From the NCBI RefSeq assembly GCF_036370855.1, contig NC_088113.1, positions 21,658,501 to 21,722,500 of the forward strand: a DNA stretch of 64,000 bases, written 5' to 3'. Below the pieces are notes generated by a model. It made no database searches and was not told the DNA's origin. It worked only from the letters and a program-made list of their open reading frames with translations. The DNA is from Dromaius novaehollandiae. Taxonomy: Eukaryota > Chordata > Aves > Casuariiformes > Dromaiidae. Positions 45,701-60,700 of the stretch are shown here, piece after piece; within the stretch, counting starts at the first letter, position 1; the number at the start of each line of letters is the position of its first letter. A program made the position numbers and the translations under genes.

Positions 45701-48700
45701 CAAGGAAGCAGCAGTATCTAGATGTACATATAGAAACACTAGAAGAACATAGAGCCTGGTGAAAAAAGTGCACACGACCACAGCAACACCTGCCCCACTG
45801 GATTCTGAGGACACTGTACACAGCCTTTGGGGCAGATCATCTGCTCAAGCTGCTGTGGAGGCTCTGGAGCACTGCACTGGCTTTGGACCTGGGGACGGGG
45901 ACATCCATCCGCTCCCCCCAGAAGACCGCCATGACCTGCTCAGCTGCAGAGCAACCTGCTCCTCACTGCTCTGCACGATGACAGGCCAAGAGGGAGATTC
46001 CCGTTACGCTCAGTGTGACTTCGCACAAGGCGATCTTCACTGACCGCAGTTTGTGCTGGCCATCACAAGCAGCTGTGCCTCCAGCAGTCCAGCTTCACAC
46101 GCAGGAGCCCCGCCGGAGTCCGTGCGCCTCACCTGGGAAGGGGTCACCTTAACCCGTGGGTCCCCCAGGTGCTCGGAGGCGGGTATTTGCTCACCCCGCC
46201 CAAGGCCTGCCAGTGCTCCCATCTGAAATGGCAGTCCCTGGCTCCGATTGGGATGCGGACCTTGTAATCCATTTTCCTCTCTTCCTGCTGGCACTGCCTG
46301 TTGGTTTGGATGTTACAGGCAACTGTTTAATTTAGACAGCTTTCTTGGTTCTCATCTTTCTTGTGAATCTATTTCTCAAACAGTTCGTTTCACTTCTCCC
46401 CCTGAACGCAACGAGAAGCACATTTTCTGCCATGTGTTTTGTTAATAGGAAGCTTTTCAAACGCCGTGTGAAAAGCTTTTTGTTATGTTTGTTTTTTCCT
46501 CTTCTCCCTTTTGTGCTGAAGCAGGTTGTAGTTCTTGCTGTGCTGTTAGAGTCTATAAAACGCCCGTGTCCAACACATGTCTCAGGATTTGGTGAATGCC
46601 AAACAAGAATATCGCCGAGAACCTTAAATCCCAAGCAACATCTTCCCCGTGCTGATAAAGCCGGGAACGCACACAATCAGCACCGGCTCTCACTGCAGGC
46701 AGAAAAACAAAAGGCTCCCATACAAACAGCCTCACGTACGCAGACGGTCTATCGGCGCGTTGCTTAATGCAACGGCTCAGCTGAGAAAAATCACACTACG
46801 CCTAGGAAATACACAGCTAGAGCCAAAAAGCCAACTGGAAACTGCAGTCTTTCCGGAAAAAAAGTTGCTCCAGAAAGGCATTTCTTGCCTGTACCGTGGT
46901 GGGTTTCAGCGGCAGAGACGGGTGCAGGTCCCCGCACCGGCGCCCCAGCAGACCTCCCGTCCGGGCAAGCCGCACCCGCAGGCGGCCGGGGAGGGGACGC
47001 CCCGGAACGGCACAAGCGGGGTCCCGGGGCACCTCCCGGGAACAGGAGCCCGCGAGGGAGTCGGATGCTCCTTCGAGCCTCCCGTCTTCGCCGCGGGCCG
47101 GAGGGAGCTGTTACGCTGGGGGATGCAGCGCAGCTAGTCTGGCGGAGACCCGCTCTCGCACGTCCTCGCGGGACGCGTGGACCCGGGCGGAGGGCAGACG
47201 CGCCGGCTGCGCTGCACCTCCCTGGCAGCGCCGGGACGGGCGGGCGGCGGGAGCAGCGCGGGCCTCCGCACCGGCCTGGGGAGGAAGCCGGAGAGCCAAG
47301 GGCACCTCCTTTCCCACTGGGCTAAAAATACCTCCCAAACCTCGTTACTGGCAGCCTGCTGTCAGCAGGACTGGAAACGCTGACGGAGCTGACCCGCTCT
47401 GCGGAGACCCGCGCGCTTCCCCGCCGCACGGGAGGGCACATCTCGCCGTGGCACGGGGCTGCGGCCCTCCCGCTGCGCGCGCAGCCAAGCCAGCACACGG
47501 GCCGAGTCCAGGAGGCGGCAGCCACCACGGAAACACGGCCGCGTCTCCGCGCCCACCTCGAGCAGCCCGGGAGCAGGAAGTCAGAGCGATCTGCTGAACT
47601 GCAGTGACTTGAAAGGGTTCAAACCAGCTTCAAGGAGCTGAGGATCAAATGCTCGCTGTGCTGTCAGGACCAGTCGCTCTCTGATGTATCACAGGCGAAG
47701 AGCGAGGGCTGCCTTCTTGGGACCGCACTTTGGAGCAGCACACTTAAAATGCTGCGACTTACTGCTGTCTCCTGCTGATGGGCTAGTCGCGTCCTAGCAG
47801 GGTGCTGCAGGATGCCTGCATTAATACTTGTCCAGCACTTTGAAGCTGCAGAGATCTGCCTAGGTGGTGAATTTATTAATTTACCCGGCTGGCCGGGTAC
47901 CAGGAAGCAGCAGAGGTCCAGGAGCACCTTTCCTGCACTAGGGCAGCAGGGCAGCGCTGCGCTCCGGCGTGGCTGATCCTCTCCCCAGGAACCCGCAGCT
48001 CCAGCCGGCACGTGTCAGAACGGCAGGGACAGCTCGTGCCCCCAGCTCCTGCGGCAAGCGCCGGGGGAGGATCGCAAGGGGACAGAGGTGCCTCTCCTCA
48101 TGACGACGGACACAGAGGTGAGCGGAGAGCCAGATGGATAGAGACCAACTGCCACAGGGGACGCGGGAGGAGCTGTGTGCCTGGGGATAGCTGCAGGGGA
48201 TAGCTGCAGGGAGGATACGCGCCTGAATGCCTCCAGCCTGGCAAGGGAAAACACATTGCAATTCCCAAGCTGCAGCAGACACCTGGGAGTCCTGTTAGCT
48301 GTATCCTCGTGCCTGAGCACATGAAACATCACCTTGTCTGGAACTAAGCCTACTGCAGGGCAGAGACACTTGCACAGCAAAGTTTGGCTCTAACCCTCTT
48401 GCTCCTGCTGCGTACTTGAAACTGCTTCTCTCTGCTCCAAGTCCCCATTTCAAGTATCACCTTCTGCACAGCAGCAGAAAGCCTCCCTCCTCTGCCTGCT
48501 TTTGTTCCATCTGCAAACAATGCAACAAGCTCCGCAGGGAAGCAAAGAGAAGAACAAGAGAGAATAAGAGTAAGAATAGTGCTGTCCCCAAGGCCCCTTT
48601 CCTACAATTATAGATCAGAAAATAAAATCTATATTCTTCAGCACTGCTAGAAACATTCAAGTGAAAAGGCATGTGCACACACGTACCTGCACACGAACGT

Positions 48701-51700
48701 GAAGACTGCACGCACATTTGAGGACTGCAAGCTGACATGCACTCGGCCACGTGCTCAGGGCAAAGACAGATGCAATTCTGACACGCGGCCCAAATTGAGG
48801 GCAGCCACGGGACAAGGTGAGCGTAGGCACTGAGAGAGCACGTCCAGTGCACGTGTTACTTGCTCACATAACGTAGCTCCACACACGGCTGCATGTCCAT
48901 GCCAGGACTCTGCCCCGCGTGCCAGGGCTGATTTCATCCACATTCACCCCAAAGACAGCTTTCATCATCCAGCTTTGTGACACGGTACTCTCTGCCAGCT
49001 GCCAGGCGTCCATAGATGGCAGTTTTCCATTTGTAAATTCTTTGTGCTTTCTCAACATCTCATCTTCATCTCTGCAAAGAGCTGGAGATGCCCTCGCCCC
49101 CCCGGAGCCGGCGCGGTCCCCGTGGCTGCGCGGCGCGGGAGGTCAGCACCCCGAGCAGCCAGGCAGAGACACCGCGGAAGGGGCGTTACTCAGCGCCGTA
49201 ATTCAGCCCTCGCTGACCACGTCCTCCTCCATCCCAAGACCCTGTTCCCACTGCGTCCCGATGTATCGCTACCAGGGACAGCCTCCACACGGGGCTCTCG
49301 GATGCAAAGCCATCGCTGCGCGCTCAAAGCAAGCGGCCGTGCACGAGGTGCCTGCAGCCCTGCCGTCACCTGGCATGAGAACACACAGCATCGGAAGGAA
49401 ATTTTCCACACATCGAGGATGTTTTCTGAACACCAGCTTTTCATCACAACTGCTCGTGGCTCAGGCCAGTTGGCAGAGCCAGAAGGCTGCTTTGTGCCTT
49501 AGGTAATAACAGTTTAACAAGGTAACAATCTCCTTAGCTACAAATTAAAAGGAAATGGGAAATGTCCTGTGCAGATAAGCTGCTGCCTGGATTATGTCCC
49601 CTGCCCAAATATAAAATCTTGTGGCCTTGGATCCCCTTGCACACGCACGCACACAGCCTGGCTCCAGCTCTGCACCCCCGAATGTCAGTTTGTCACTCGC
49701 GGTCACTCGCCTGGGCTGCTCCAGGCGCCGCAGCCGCTGCCTCGCTGTCGGCAGCAAGGACGCGCGGGCGTCACGCGGCCGCCTTCCCCGGCACTCCCTT
49801 GCCATTCACGGGCCGTCACTGGCGGTGACACATCCGTCACCATCCTCGCTCGCCTGCCGCCTGCGCGCTGCCTGTCACCCCCCGCTGAGACCCGTCCTGC
49901 AAGACCCGCGCGCCCGCCGCTGCGGTGCCGGCCGCCCCCCACACCACCACCGACCTGCCCCCCCGGCCCCCCCTCGCCCCACGCCCCGCCGGGGGGAAGG
50001 GGTCTGGAGCTTGGAGCGCTGGTTACCGGACGGGGTGGTTTGCCGTGTCCGGGTCGAGGGCGGTGACCACCCCCACGACAGAGCCGACGTGCGCGTCCTC
50101 CTGGACCTCCATCGGGTCGGAGGGGGGCCGGAACTCGGGGGGCTCGTCCACATCCAGCACCGAGACCCGCACGATGGTCTGGTCCCGGAAGGTGCCGAGG
50201 TCCACGAACCGCGGGTCCACGAATTTGTTGAGGGCCTCCACCACGACGGTGTGCACCTTCTTCGACTCGTAGTCGAGAGGCTGGGACAGAAGCGGGTTAG
50301 CCGCGCTCAGCCGGAGCGGCCCCGGCTGCTGCCCCCTCCCTTGCGGCACTCGCACCCGCCGCCCTCCACAGCCGCCTCCGCCGAGGCCGGGCGCTCTCGT
50401 GGCAGCAGCGCCCTGCCCTCCCGCCCGCACCGCCTCCGCGGGGAGCACAGAGACGGCAGCTCCCGGCCCCGCTCCGACCCCGGCCCACAGCCCGGGGCCC
50501 AGGCAGCGCCGCGTGCGGGCAGCCAAACGCACCGGGAGGACGGCACGTTCTGCGCTGGAAGCCAGCAATTTCTTATCATTAATCACCCCGCGACCATTTC
50601 TACAGGGAGGCGAGTTGAATGCAGCAGCCTTGGTGAACAATCATTCTTTCTTGCCTGCATCAAGTATTTGCTTGATTGTGTTTGCCACCAAGAGCAGATG
50701 CACTCGAAGCGTGGTTGATCAGGTACAGGAATTAGGGGGGCATATTTCTCCTCCTAACAGCGCTGTCAAAACCAGCTGTAAGTGCTGGTCTCCATAGCAC
50801 CGTGCACAGCTTTACCTACGCGCTGCTCACTTCACTGCAGCCTCGGAGCCGTGCTGTGCCGGCTCCGGCAGACACCGTACCGCTGCCCCTTTCCAGCCCT
50901 TCCGCCCGGGTACGGGTCTGCTCTTTGCCAGCCAGGCAGAAGAGCGGCCGCCTTCGCCACGTCCCTGCAGGCACCGAATGCAACTGCCAGAGCAGCTCGG
51001 GGGGGCATTTCTCTCTGCTGGACTGCAGCAACGGGAGTCCCCAGAGGAGAAGGCTCCTGGGAGATCCCTGCCTTCCCTCCCAGCCGCTTTCCTCATCTCT
51101 CACCTTCTGTACCGTGATGACGGCCTCTTGGGTATCGCTGTCCGTGGTGACTTTGAACATCTCCACCCCTTCCTCGTCCTTCACCCGGTACGTCATGTCC
51201 GTGTTCGCCCCGACGTCCGAGTCCTCTGCCTTCACCCTCCCCACGGCAGTGCCCACGGGGGCGGTTTCCACGACGCTGAACTGGTACAGCTCTGGAGGGG
51301 GAAGGCACGAGGGTCACCGCGGCTGCCTCTGCGCCCTCCCCGGCCCGGCGCCCACCTGCGCGCCCCTGCCGTGCCGCCGGGGACTGCGAGAGCCGCCCGA
51401 CCTCCAGCAACGCCGGGAGTCCAGAGCGCCCACCACGGACCCCAGCCTGCGGGAAGACGCTTGGGAGCGTAGAAGCTTCCAGGCGCCAGGCAGAGAAGGG
51501 GTTGGTTCCTCTGCCTGGTGCTACCCCGCAGTCAGCATGTTCTCCAGTTCCTTGCAAACTTCGCCGTTTCTAATTTCTAGGACCCCTGGGCCAACAGGCC
51601 GGGCCCCTTCCAGCGGCCCCCGGGACGTGCGCAGGGAGCGGGGCTCTGTCCCGTGGTACCGGAGGGGCTTGGCCAGGGCGGCTGCCCTCCACCACCGCTG

Positions 51701-54700
51701 CTCGGCCAGGCCCCACCCCGGGCCGTGCCTGCGTCCCACCGCCCTCGAGGGCCGGCCCCGCCTCACCCCACCGCGGGCAGCCAGGACTCACTCTGGGGGA
51801 AGCGCGGCGGATTGTCGTTGACGTCGGTGACCACGATGGTGACCGTGGTGGATCCAGACAGGCCGCCCAGCTGTCCCGCCATGTCTGTGGCACGGATCAC
51901 CACCTCGTACCGGTCCTGCGTCTCGCGGTCCAGGTCGGCCACAGCCGTCCGGATCACACCTGGAGGCCGGAGGACAGCGTGAGCACGGGCACGTGGCAGA
52001 GCGCCCACAGAGCAGCTGGGGGTGGGAGGCACCTCTGGAAACCACCTGATCCACCCCCCTGCTCAAAGCAGAGTCTGCCTGTCAAGGTCCTTCCGAATGG
52101 TGACACAACCATCAGGCATAGCAACCCCCCCCCTCATTTTGTTTCATCTGCAACCCCCCCGAGCATGTGCTCTGTCCCATCGTCTAGGTCATTAATGAAG
52201 ATACCAAACGTATCGGACTCTGCATCAACCCCTGAGGGACGCTGCTGGTGACTGCAGTCCAGCTGGACTTTGTGCTGTGATCCCAGCCTTTGAGCCCAGC
52301 GGTTCAGCCAGCTTCCAGTCCGCCTCACTGACCACTTACCTAGTCCGTACTTCATCAGCTTGTCAATGAGGATGTTACGGGAGGCCGTGTCAAAAGCCTT
52401 ACTAAAATCGAGATAAACAACAGCCCCTGCTCTCCTCTCATCCACCAAGCACCAGTCATCTCATCACAGAAGGTTATCAGGTTGGTTAAGCACAATTTTC
52501 CCTTCATAAATCCATGCTGAGCACTCCCAGTCACCATCCTTTGCACATTTGGAAACAGCTTCCTAGGTTACTTGCTCCATCACCTTCCCAGAGATCGAGG
52601 TAAGACTGATGGGGCTGTAGCTCCCAGATCCTCCTCCTTGCTGTTCTTGAGGACAGGAGTCGCATCTCCTCCCGGGGCCATCAGGAGAGGCGCAGACCTC
52701 GAGCAGCACCCACAAGTGGGGCCAGAGCCTCGGCAGCGCTGCCCAGCAGAGGAGGGCTCAGCCCGGACACCGACAGGAGCACTCGGCCTCCACGGAAAGG
52801 ATTTTGCAACAACCACCACCATCTGCAGGGCCCTGCACGAGCAAACGCCGTTGCAGCCTTCCCAGAGAAGAGCTCTGGTGAGCAGGGCAAGCACAGAGGC
52901 CGTGAGCCAGGCTGAGGCCAAAACCCCTCCGGGGTGAGGACCAGAGGCCCCCGGGGCAGGAGCTCGGGGGGGGGGGGGGGGGCTGCACTGGGGCCAGCCT
53001 ACAGCTTTGCACGGGAAGGGGTGCAAGAGCACAGGCTGAGTCATGAGCTGCCCCGGCGCAAGCCTGCAGCAGCCCAGCTCTCCTTATCGCTTGCCGGGGG
53101 GATGCAGCAGTTCAGAGCCCCCGGGTCACAGTGCAGCTACCCGGGCTGGAGCAGGCAGGGGGACATAGGGCAGAGCTGCTCCTGCCAGCCTGCACCCATC
53201 CAGCCCTGCACGCGTACCCTGCACATTGCACGCGTACCCTGCACATTGCACGCGTACCCTGCACATTGCACGCGTGCAGCCGTCGCTGCACGGCAGGGTT
53301 CTCCCACTGGCCCACCAGGATACTATCTCAGATGATATTATCTGAAATCGCACTCATTCTTTGTCTTATTCCCTACCCTAAAGAGCTCATAACAGAATAT
53401 CGCAATGCCTTGCTCTGGATTCACATGTGCCTAGTGTCCCAAGCATGCCTGGAGGGCTTCTAAACAGACAGTAGGATATTTGGAGAATGAGGGGCAGTTT
53501 ATTTCTGAAGATGTATCTGCACAAAGACCCTTATCCTCAAGTGTCCCTCTAAGCTAAAGAGGCCAGAGATGCTATACATACTCCCTGTCAGGGGCTGAGA
53601 ATGCACCAGAGACCATAAAGCTTAACAAAATGTGTGGCATGTTAGTACTCTTTATGAAGTGGAGTATCAAAATAAAAGTCTTCAAGTACAAGGCTCAAGT
53701 CATCTGGGCTTGAATGAATGACTAGGGCTAAAATACAAAGGAATGTAAGACAAGGAGGAAAGGACTGTAAAACCCAGAAAAAACCCTGTGAATGGCAGAA
53801 GTTATGACTTCCTTTGTCAGCCAGGGCTGTTTCATTTACATAGGAACAAAGCACAGACCAAACATCTTGAGAATGAAACAAGGAAATGACTCTGCCCTGA
53901 GGTAGCACCAGGGGCACACGCATGAGTAAGAGTGCACATGAATACGAGCTCATTAGCAGCACATTCCCAGTCCGCCTTACCCAGAAACACCCCAAAATAA
54001 CTAGGAATCAGTTTAAAGTCCCCTCCAGCTCACTCTGAGAATCCCACATATTTAGATAGTTTTTTTTTTTTTTTTTTTTTTTGCAGTTGTTCACTCTTCC
54101 AGGCTTTTCTGTTTAACTATCAGCTTTACCTTCTCTACCGTGAGCTCTATAATTTCCACCTTTGCTTTGCTGAAACCTTGCCTGACGTTAGGAAGGAGGC
54201 TGCACAAGGGCTGCCCCGCCGCGGCACGCGGTCTCCGGCGCAGGGCTCCGATGCAGAGCTCCCGCTGCACCCCGTGGATGCCAGCGGATCGCCCAGGCGC
54301 TCCCAAGCAGCCTCCGAGACGTTCGCTCCCGTGAAACGGAGTGAACAGCGGCAGATCACGGCGGGTGCCCGGGGCAGCAGCTCTGTGCAGACACGTCTGG
54401 AAACCCTCAGCACAACCCGAGCGCGGTGGAGGGGCTCCAGCACCGAGCCCCTGCCCAGGAAGCGGCAAGGAGACAAGACGAGGCTTCGGAGACACATCCA
54501 GAGGCTCCCAGGCACCAGCCCACCGCCGCTGGGACCTCATCCACCTCCTGGCACCTCGGTCCCACCGAGGAACCGCTGGTGCCGGGGCTCAAAGGGAGTC
54601 AGAAATGCAGCTGAGCTGGGAGGAATGGGAAATTTTTTCTCCTTTTCATGACATTACAGGTGCAGCAGGAGCTGGCAACGCTGTTCTGGAGACACTTATC

Positions 54701-57700
54701 TCTCCTCGCTTTCTGAACCTAGCAATTATTCCAGCGATTATCATTGTTAGAATTTATTATAAAGACATCACCACTGTTTCGGATCCCTGCAGCTCCCCAG
54801 CTCTCGTGGATAGGCACAATTTCACCCGGCTCCCCTGGTTCCTCCGTCATTCCAGCTCTGCAATTACCTGGAGTCTTACTGCCTTCAGTCCCATGAATCA
54901 CAAGGACGCTCTGCCTCGCACGCCGTCCCTCAAGCGCTTCAGCATCCGCCCCTTCGCAGGCTGGGGGGGCTCAGCCCCTCCGTCCCTCGCCCACCGGAGG
55001 TCCGTGCTCCCGGCACTGCAAAACCCCTCCGTCAGGGAGCACCTGACCCACTCCTTCGGACGGTCGGGGTGTTCACCCGCGGTGGGGCCACGGCCTGTGC
55101 AGGCTCCCTTGCTCGCCCTGCGACCGTTCACAAGTCACGGGATCAGGAGTCCCAGCCCACCTCGTCCACGCGGGCCCAGGCGCTGCAGCGACCGGGGCCG
55201 CCGGCGAAGGCGCAGGTGAAGGCACCTCCGGCGCGTGTCCCGGCTGAGATGCAGCCTGCGTCCCGGGAGAGGAACGAACGGGCCCCGCTTGAGGACCCTT
55301 TGCCCGGGGGCTGCACAGGACCGGCCCCAGCTGGCTGTGTTTAGAGGCCTCTCCTGTGACACCGCTACAAATATAAAATTGTTATTTCTGGGCAAGAACT
55401 ATCTCACTGAAATTTCAGCAATTCTGTTAATTAACAGGGTCTGAAGCATTTTATAATGAAAATTATTCATGTCAGCACAATAGTGATGAATTGGGATGAG
55501 AGGGATAAAGCTCATGTATTCACCAAGGTTGTAATGACTTAACTGAGCTGCTCATAATGATTCAGCTCATAATACCCCATGCAAGATGGGAGAAAGTGCT
55601 GAGGCACTCCCCAGAACACCTCCAAGGTCACCTGTCCCCGGGGGAGCACGTCCAGGCCATTTGGCACGTGCGGAGCGGGGCAGCTGAGGGCCCCAGCTGC
55701 TGCTCACGGTTCTTCTAGCAGCATGGGGAGACGAGCAGAAACCACCCCCACGAAGACGCGCTGCTGGCCCAGTCTGTCCCAGAAAAGCAGGGGTCTTCTG
55801 CAGACAAACGCGCCCATCTTCCAGGCCTCCGCCAGCCCCAGTGGGATTGTCACCGAGAAAGTCACACAGGCCGCACCAGGCTGCTGCCCAAAGCACCAGG
55901 CTGGGCTTTGTCTTTCGGGCTGAGGTGCCGCTTGCTAGTGGCCTTGGCAAATCAGTGCCCCCAGACCTGCTCCACACCGATCCCTTGTTCGCAGCACCGT
56001 GAGGCTCAGCGCTGGCACAAACATCTGCTGGCAGCAAACCCGCACGGTCTCATCTCCTGGAGCCAGACGAGCCTCTGCTCCCAAATCCGAGCTCCAGGAG
56101 CTCTGCAAAAGCAGTAGCACATGGTGGCAAATCCCTTCTCAAGGCACAGAGACAGAAGAGGCAGGGACCTGCACAGCTCTGGGCAGAACACAGAAGTCTC
56201 TGCCACCATCTTCCAAGAGCCACAAATTCACCTTCTTTCCAGCCAGAAAGAAAAAAAGAAAAGAAAACCACCTCTGTTCTTCCTGGACACTACCAGCACA
56301 GCAAGAACAACCTCCAACCCAGACTCATCTTCCTACTTCTTGACAGCATCTGTTATAGTTGAATAATACATACACATGACGGCATCCCCTCTAGTACAAG
56401 GCACATGTGGCTTTACAGCATGATCCAGATTAATCAGAGTGTAATTACCAGGCAAGGGGACACTCACAGCATCACACAAATACCGTCCAATCTGCTCAAC
56501 AGCAGACACTGTTGGGTTATAAAAATAAAGCTGGACAAAGTGCTCAGCAGACAACTGCCTTCCAGGAATCCCATCATTATGGGCTTACTCTGCTTTTGGA
56601 TGCTTCCAGCTCAGAAGTCCACATCCTTGGAGACCCTCTAGACGAAGCACATTCTAGCTGAGGGCAGCCATGACCATGTCCCCGCCACAGTGAAGCGCAA
56701 AGCCATGGCAATAACGGAGCAGCACGTGTGGAAGGAACCTCGGGAGGTCTCTTGCCTAACCACAGTTCAGAGCAGGCCTTCTTTAAAGGCAGATCAGATT
56801 GCTCCAGATCATGCCCAGTTGGGTTCTGACCATCTCCAAGGATGGAGATGCAGCGCCTTTATGGTAAAGAATTTTCTCTTTATGTCCAATTTTTATTTCC
56901 CTTGCTGCACTTTTCCCAGAGGCACACAGCAAAAGGACACGGAGTCTGGCTCCGTCTTCTCTACCCCTCCCGTTAGCTAGTTGGAGACAACAGTGAGATT
57001 CACTGCTCCCAGCATCTTGGCCCGTTAAAGCAAACGGTTCTGCACCAATTCAGGGCTGACGAAGCACCTGCAAGTTCTTGACCTGTGCCCACACATACCC
57101 GCAGGGACACGGAAATACCAATGTATTGGCCGAGATGAAAGGGCTGCCTGGAGCATGCGTCCGGAGGAGGTCGGCCCACCGCAGGTGAGATCTTAGCCCC
57201 AAGCACCAGCACTTCATCCACCCTACGTGCACAGACCCCTCCTTATCCATCCACTCGGGACGACCCAGGAGCCAGAGGCTACAGGCAGTCTGAGCAAGGC
57301 GCCAGGCACAAGCTTCACAAAGTTCACGGCTCTTTAGCAAAAAAGTGCAGAGCCGAGATAGAGAAATGGAAACGGTGTGGTTGCATCAGCGTACCCAGCT
57401 AACTCGCATCGCTAATGGGAAGGGTGCAGAGTGATAGAGCTATTGGGGCTCAGGGATGTTGTGCCCTGCTCGACTGCCACGCAGGTTTCTAACGCAGTGC
57501 CCGTTAGAGCAGGTGGACGAGTCCTTTTCAAGGCAACACGCCCCACCGCCGTCAGGGCAGCACCAGCAGGGACAGGGCTGGTTGCTGGCTGGAACCAGCC
57601 TTGCAAACGCCGGTGTGGAGGTGGCGATGCGCTGGGGAAGGGACCTGCAGTGAGCTCAGGCTGACGGGACCAGCAGACTTGGCCCTTTTGTCCCCTCCCT

Positions 57701-60700
57701 TCCACCAGCAGCAGTAAGACAGCACAAAAAAATGAAACTAAATCCCTCTTGTCATTTAATATTAATTTCCACTATATATTAGTAAATACACGCTAATTTC
57801 CTCAAGATCACCAAGCAAAATTTGTCCCAAACGAACTGAAGCTCCTTAAAGTCCCAATCTCTGAAAGGGACTGTTAACGTTCAGTGCTGCTGACAGGAGC
57901 AATCACCTCGAAACAAGTCCACAGCTGGCCTCTGCGGACTCCCACCATCCCTGCTCACAGCCCCTCGTCCCTGTGCACAGCTCTGGTGAATAATCTCCTG
58001 GGATGGGGCACAGACCTGCACAAACCCATGGGAGCATACAAACGTGCATGTACGGATATCTGTGTCCCCAACAGAGCATTTTTAACAAACTCGCAAGAGC
58101 AGCAGAGAAACTCTTTCTGCCTCCCACCACATCACACGAATCCAACAGTCCAACCAGATTCAGCATGCAGCACATTCCCAGCAACTCATCTCCCAGTCTG
58201 CCCTCCCCCTGGGACTGGGGCCATGGTTTCCCAGCCACAGGGCAAGGCTGACAGGTAAGGACAAAACAACTAACAACTGCACACAAATAACCATAAAATT
58301 CAGCCTAGCAGGCCAGTATTTCTTGTCCTGCCCTCCCTGGCACTAGTACCTCTGAGCCCTCACCAGCTGAGTCTCCAAAGTTTGTGCACACAGAGCTCTA
58401 TACCCATACACCAAAAAAAGGCAACCTAGATCTTCAGCACATGCAGGGTAGGTTTTAGGACCTGATTTGAAAACAAACCTGCAGACAGTTTCAGCAACTG
58501 AAATTCATTTCTTAGAAGGCACAAGAGGTAGTGGCTGACATATGAAAGAAACTCAAGCTCATATGTATCAGCTGCACTTTTTATTTACCATCATTCACCG
58601 CTGCAGGAACTGGCATCATTCCCTAAGGACTGGCGGACCCCAGGGTGCCCCTCTCCGCAGCTCCCACTATTCTAGTAGAGACATTTAGTGCTAGTCTCCC
58701 TGCCAGAAGACTTCCAGGGCGTTGGGCAGTACAGGAACGCAGGGCTTACTGTGTGGTAGGACCTACGTGCAGCATGTCCTTCCAGTCATTCCGTTTGGAT
58801 CCTGCCTTTGAAAGCCCCATCCAGTCCAAAACCCCAGCTGCACACTATAGCTAGTAACGTCCAAGATCAGAAGACAAACTAAGCAACCTACGTACGTCAT
58901 CCACATCCAGTACCCAAGCGCGCAAGCCACACTTGGGCAACACCTACACTACAAAAGACAACGCGAAACACCAGTTGTAAAGGCAAAGAACCAACCTAAG
59001 CTGGCAGGAGCCATGGGCTTAGGCGGGCTACAAGGGAGCACAAGCATATGCGGTCCTGCAAGAGCAGGCGGAGAAGCAGGCCAAAGCCAAAAGAGGGAAA
59101 TGAATTCTTCTTCATTATCATATATTACAAGAAATGTAACACGCCAGGTTTTTATGGTTCTTTTTATGGCCATTAATAACAATGGTGGCTCTGAGAGTTA
59201 TGCTGCTGCTATGGATAATTAAATCTTATGCTCAGGGCAGAAGCTGGGCCACCTAGAAGGGCCAGGCCAGGATTGCAATGTAGTGGCACAAAAAACTATT
59301 CAAGTGCATGGTGGGAGCGGGATGGGTTTGCTCCAGTGGATGCCCTGACTACCAGCTGCCGCCAAAGATGAAGGACCTGCTTGGGTCTTGGGACCTTCTG
59401 CCATGCCGGGCAGAACTGCACCCAGCGCTCCCGGAGCCAAGCGCGGCCGCTACAGAAGGCTGTCGGCAGCTCGCACAGTGCCAAGGAGCCGGCCTCCGCA
59501 GCACCAGCCTCAGCCGTTGTAGCACCATCTCGGCAGTCAGATATCCTGGAAACAGACAGGCTTGAGAGGGGCCGAGGGCTCGTCTGCAGACTGTCAGCAG
59601 TTTTGCTTTCATGCATCACAAGCAAGTAGAACTGTAAATCAAACCCAACCCTCCTGCATACGGAACAGCTATCTTGAGAATTAAGACACAAAAAGTCAAG
59701 GAATCAAGAAGCTTGGATTCCCAGAGTGACATTAACTCACGCCACAGCCCACAGGGTACATTTTAGTTTATGCCTTAATACGGCAGCATTAATGCTGTTG
59801 CAGGAAGCTGAGCTCCTGCATGTCCTGGCTCGTGCGTGCTCCCAGCGGCACCTCTTCATCCTGGCAGCCCGATTCCAGGCTTCTGCTCGCACGAATATCT
59901 CAGACTAACAGGATCCCACCTGGATGTGAATTTTCAATGTTTAACCCGTCATTCCCTACCGCTACCATTAAGAATAAAACGATGCAGACCAGGGAGAGGA
60001 AACCCCAGGCAGCAGCGAGGAAGTGCGGCAGCTCTGGGCCAGGCAGCCTGCTTTTGTGCATCCCCCACAGCACCGGTCTGTCCAGACAGCAGCGTTTTCC
60101 ACCACGGAGCACGGGTGCCAGGTGTGCTTAGGAGCGGCCCCAAATTCGAGCCCTCCTCCAGCAGCAGCCAGGGCTGGTGACACAGGCTCAGCTGCGACTG
60201 CCTTGCCTGTGCACATCAGGAGACGCACGGTTTCACACAGATGCGGAGGCTCAGGCACACACCTTCCTCACATTCTCCTTACCCTGGAGCCTCTGAATTC
60301 ATTTTATTCTTACTTACATAAATATACACTGGAAAAATCACTACGAGCACAGACACAGGTCAGTCTGACAGAGACTTGGCATTTCAGTCTAGGTTGCCTC
60401 AGCCTATGCCACCGCTGCTCAGCACTGGGGGGGCTTCACGCCCAGCTTTCCAACGAGAGCTGCAGCGACCCAGCAAGCTCGTCCTTTGACAATTATTCAT
60501 TAAACTGTGGGTACTTAACTGCATGCTTTGTGCCTTAAATACCTCTTATTAGCATTTGAGTGTCTTCCCTCCCTAGCAAGCTTGCAAGGCTCCCATTAAA
60601 GGTAATGAGAGTCACACTCCTGGGAGGCAAGGAGAATATATACCCCAACATCTCCTGGTTATGGTCTACTCTAACCAGTATGTCAGAGCATCATCTGCTA

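Noticed and set aside
54060..54090. T run followed by GCAG as a plus-strand splice acceptor
   Set aside because: No open coding-like sequence follows, and the gene here is on the other strand; more likely a homopolymer or retroposed tail.
54650..54910. Retropseudogene suggested by an AT-rich block with mild coding look
   Set aside because: No recognisable parent protein, poly(A) tail or consistent frame.
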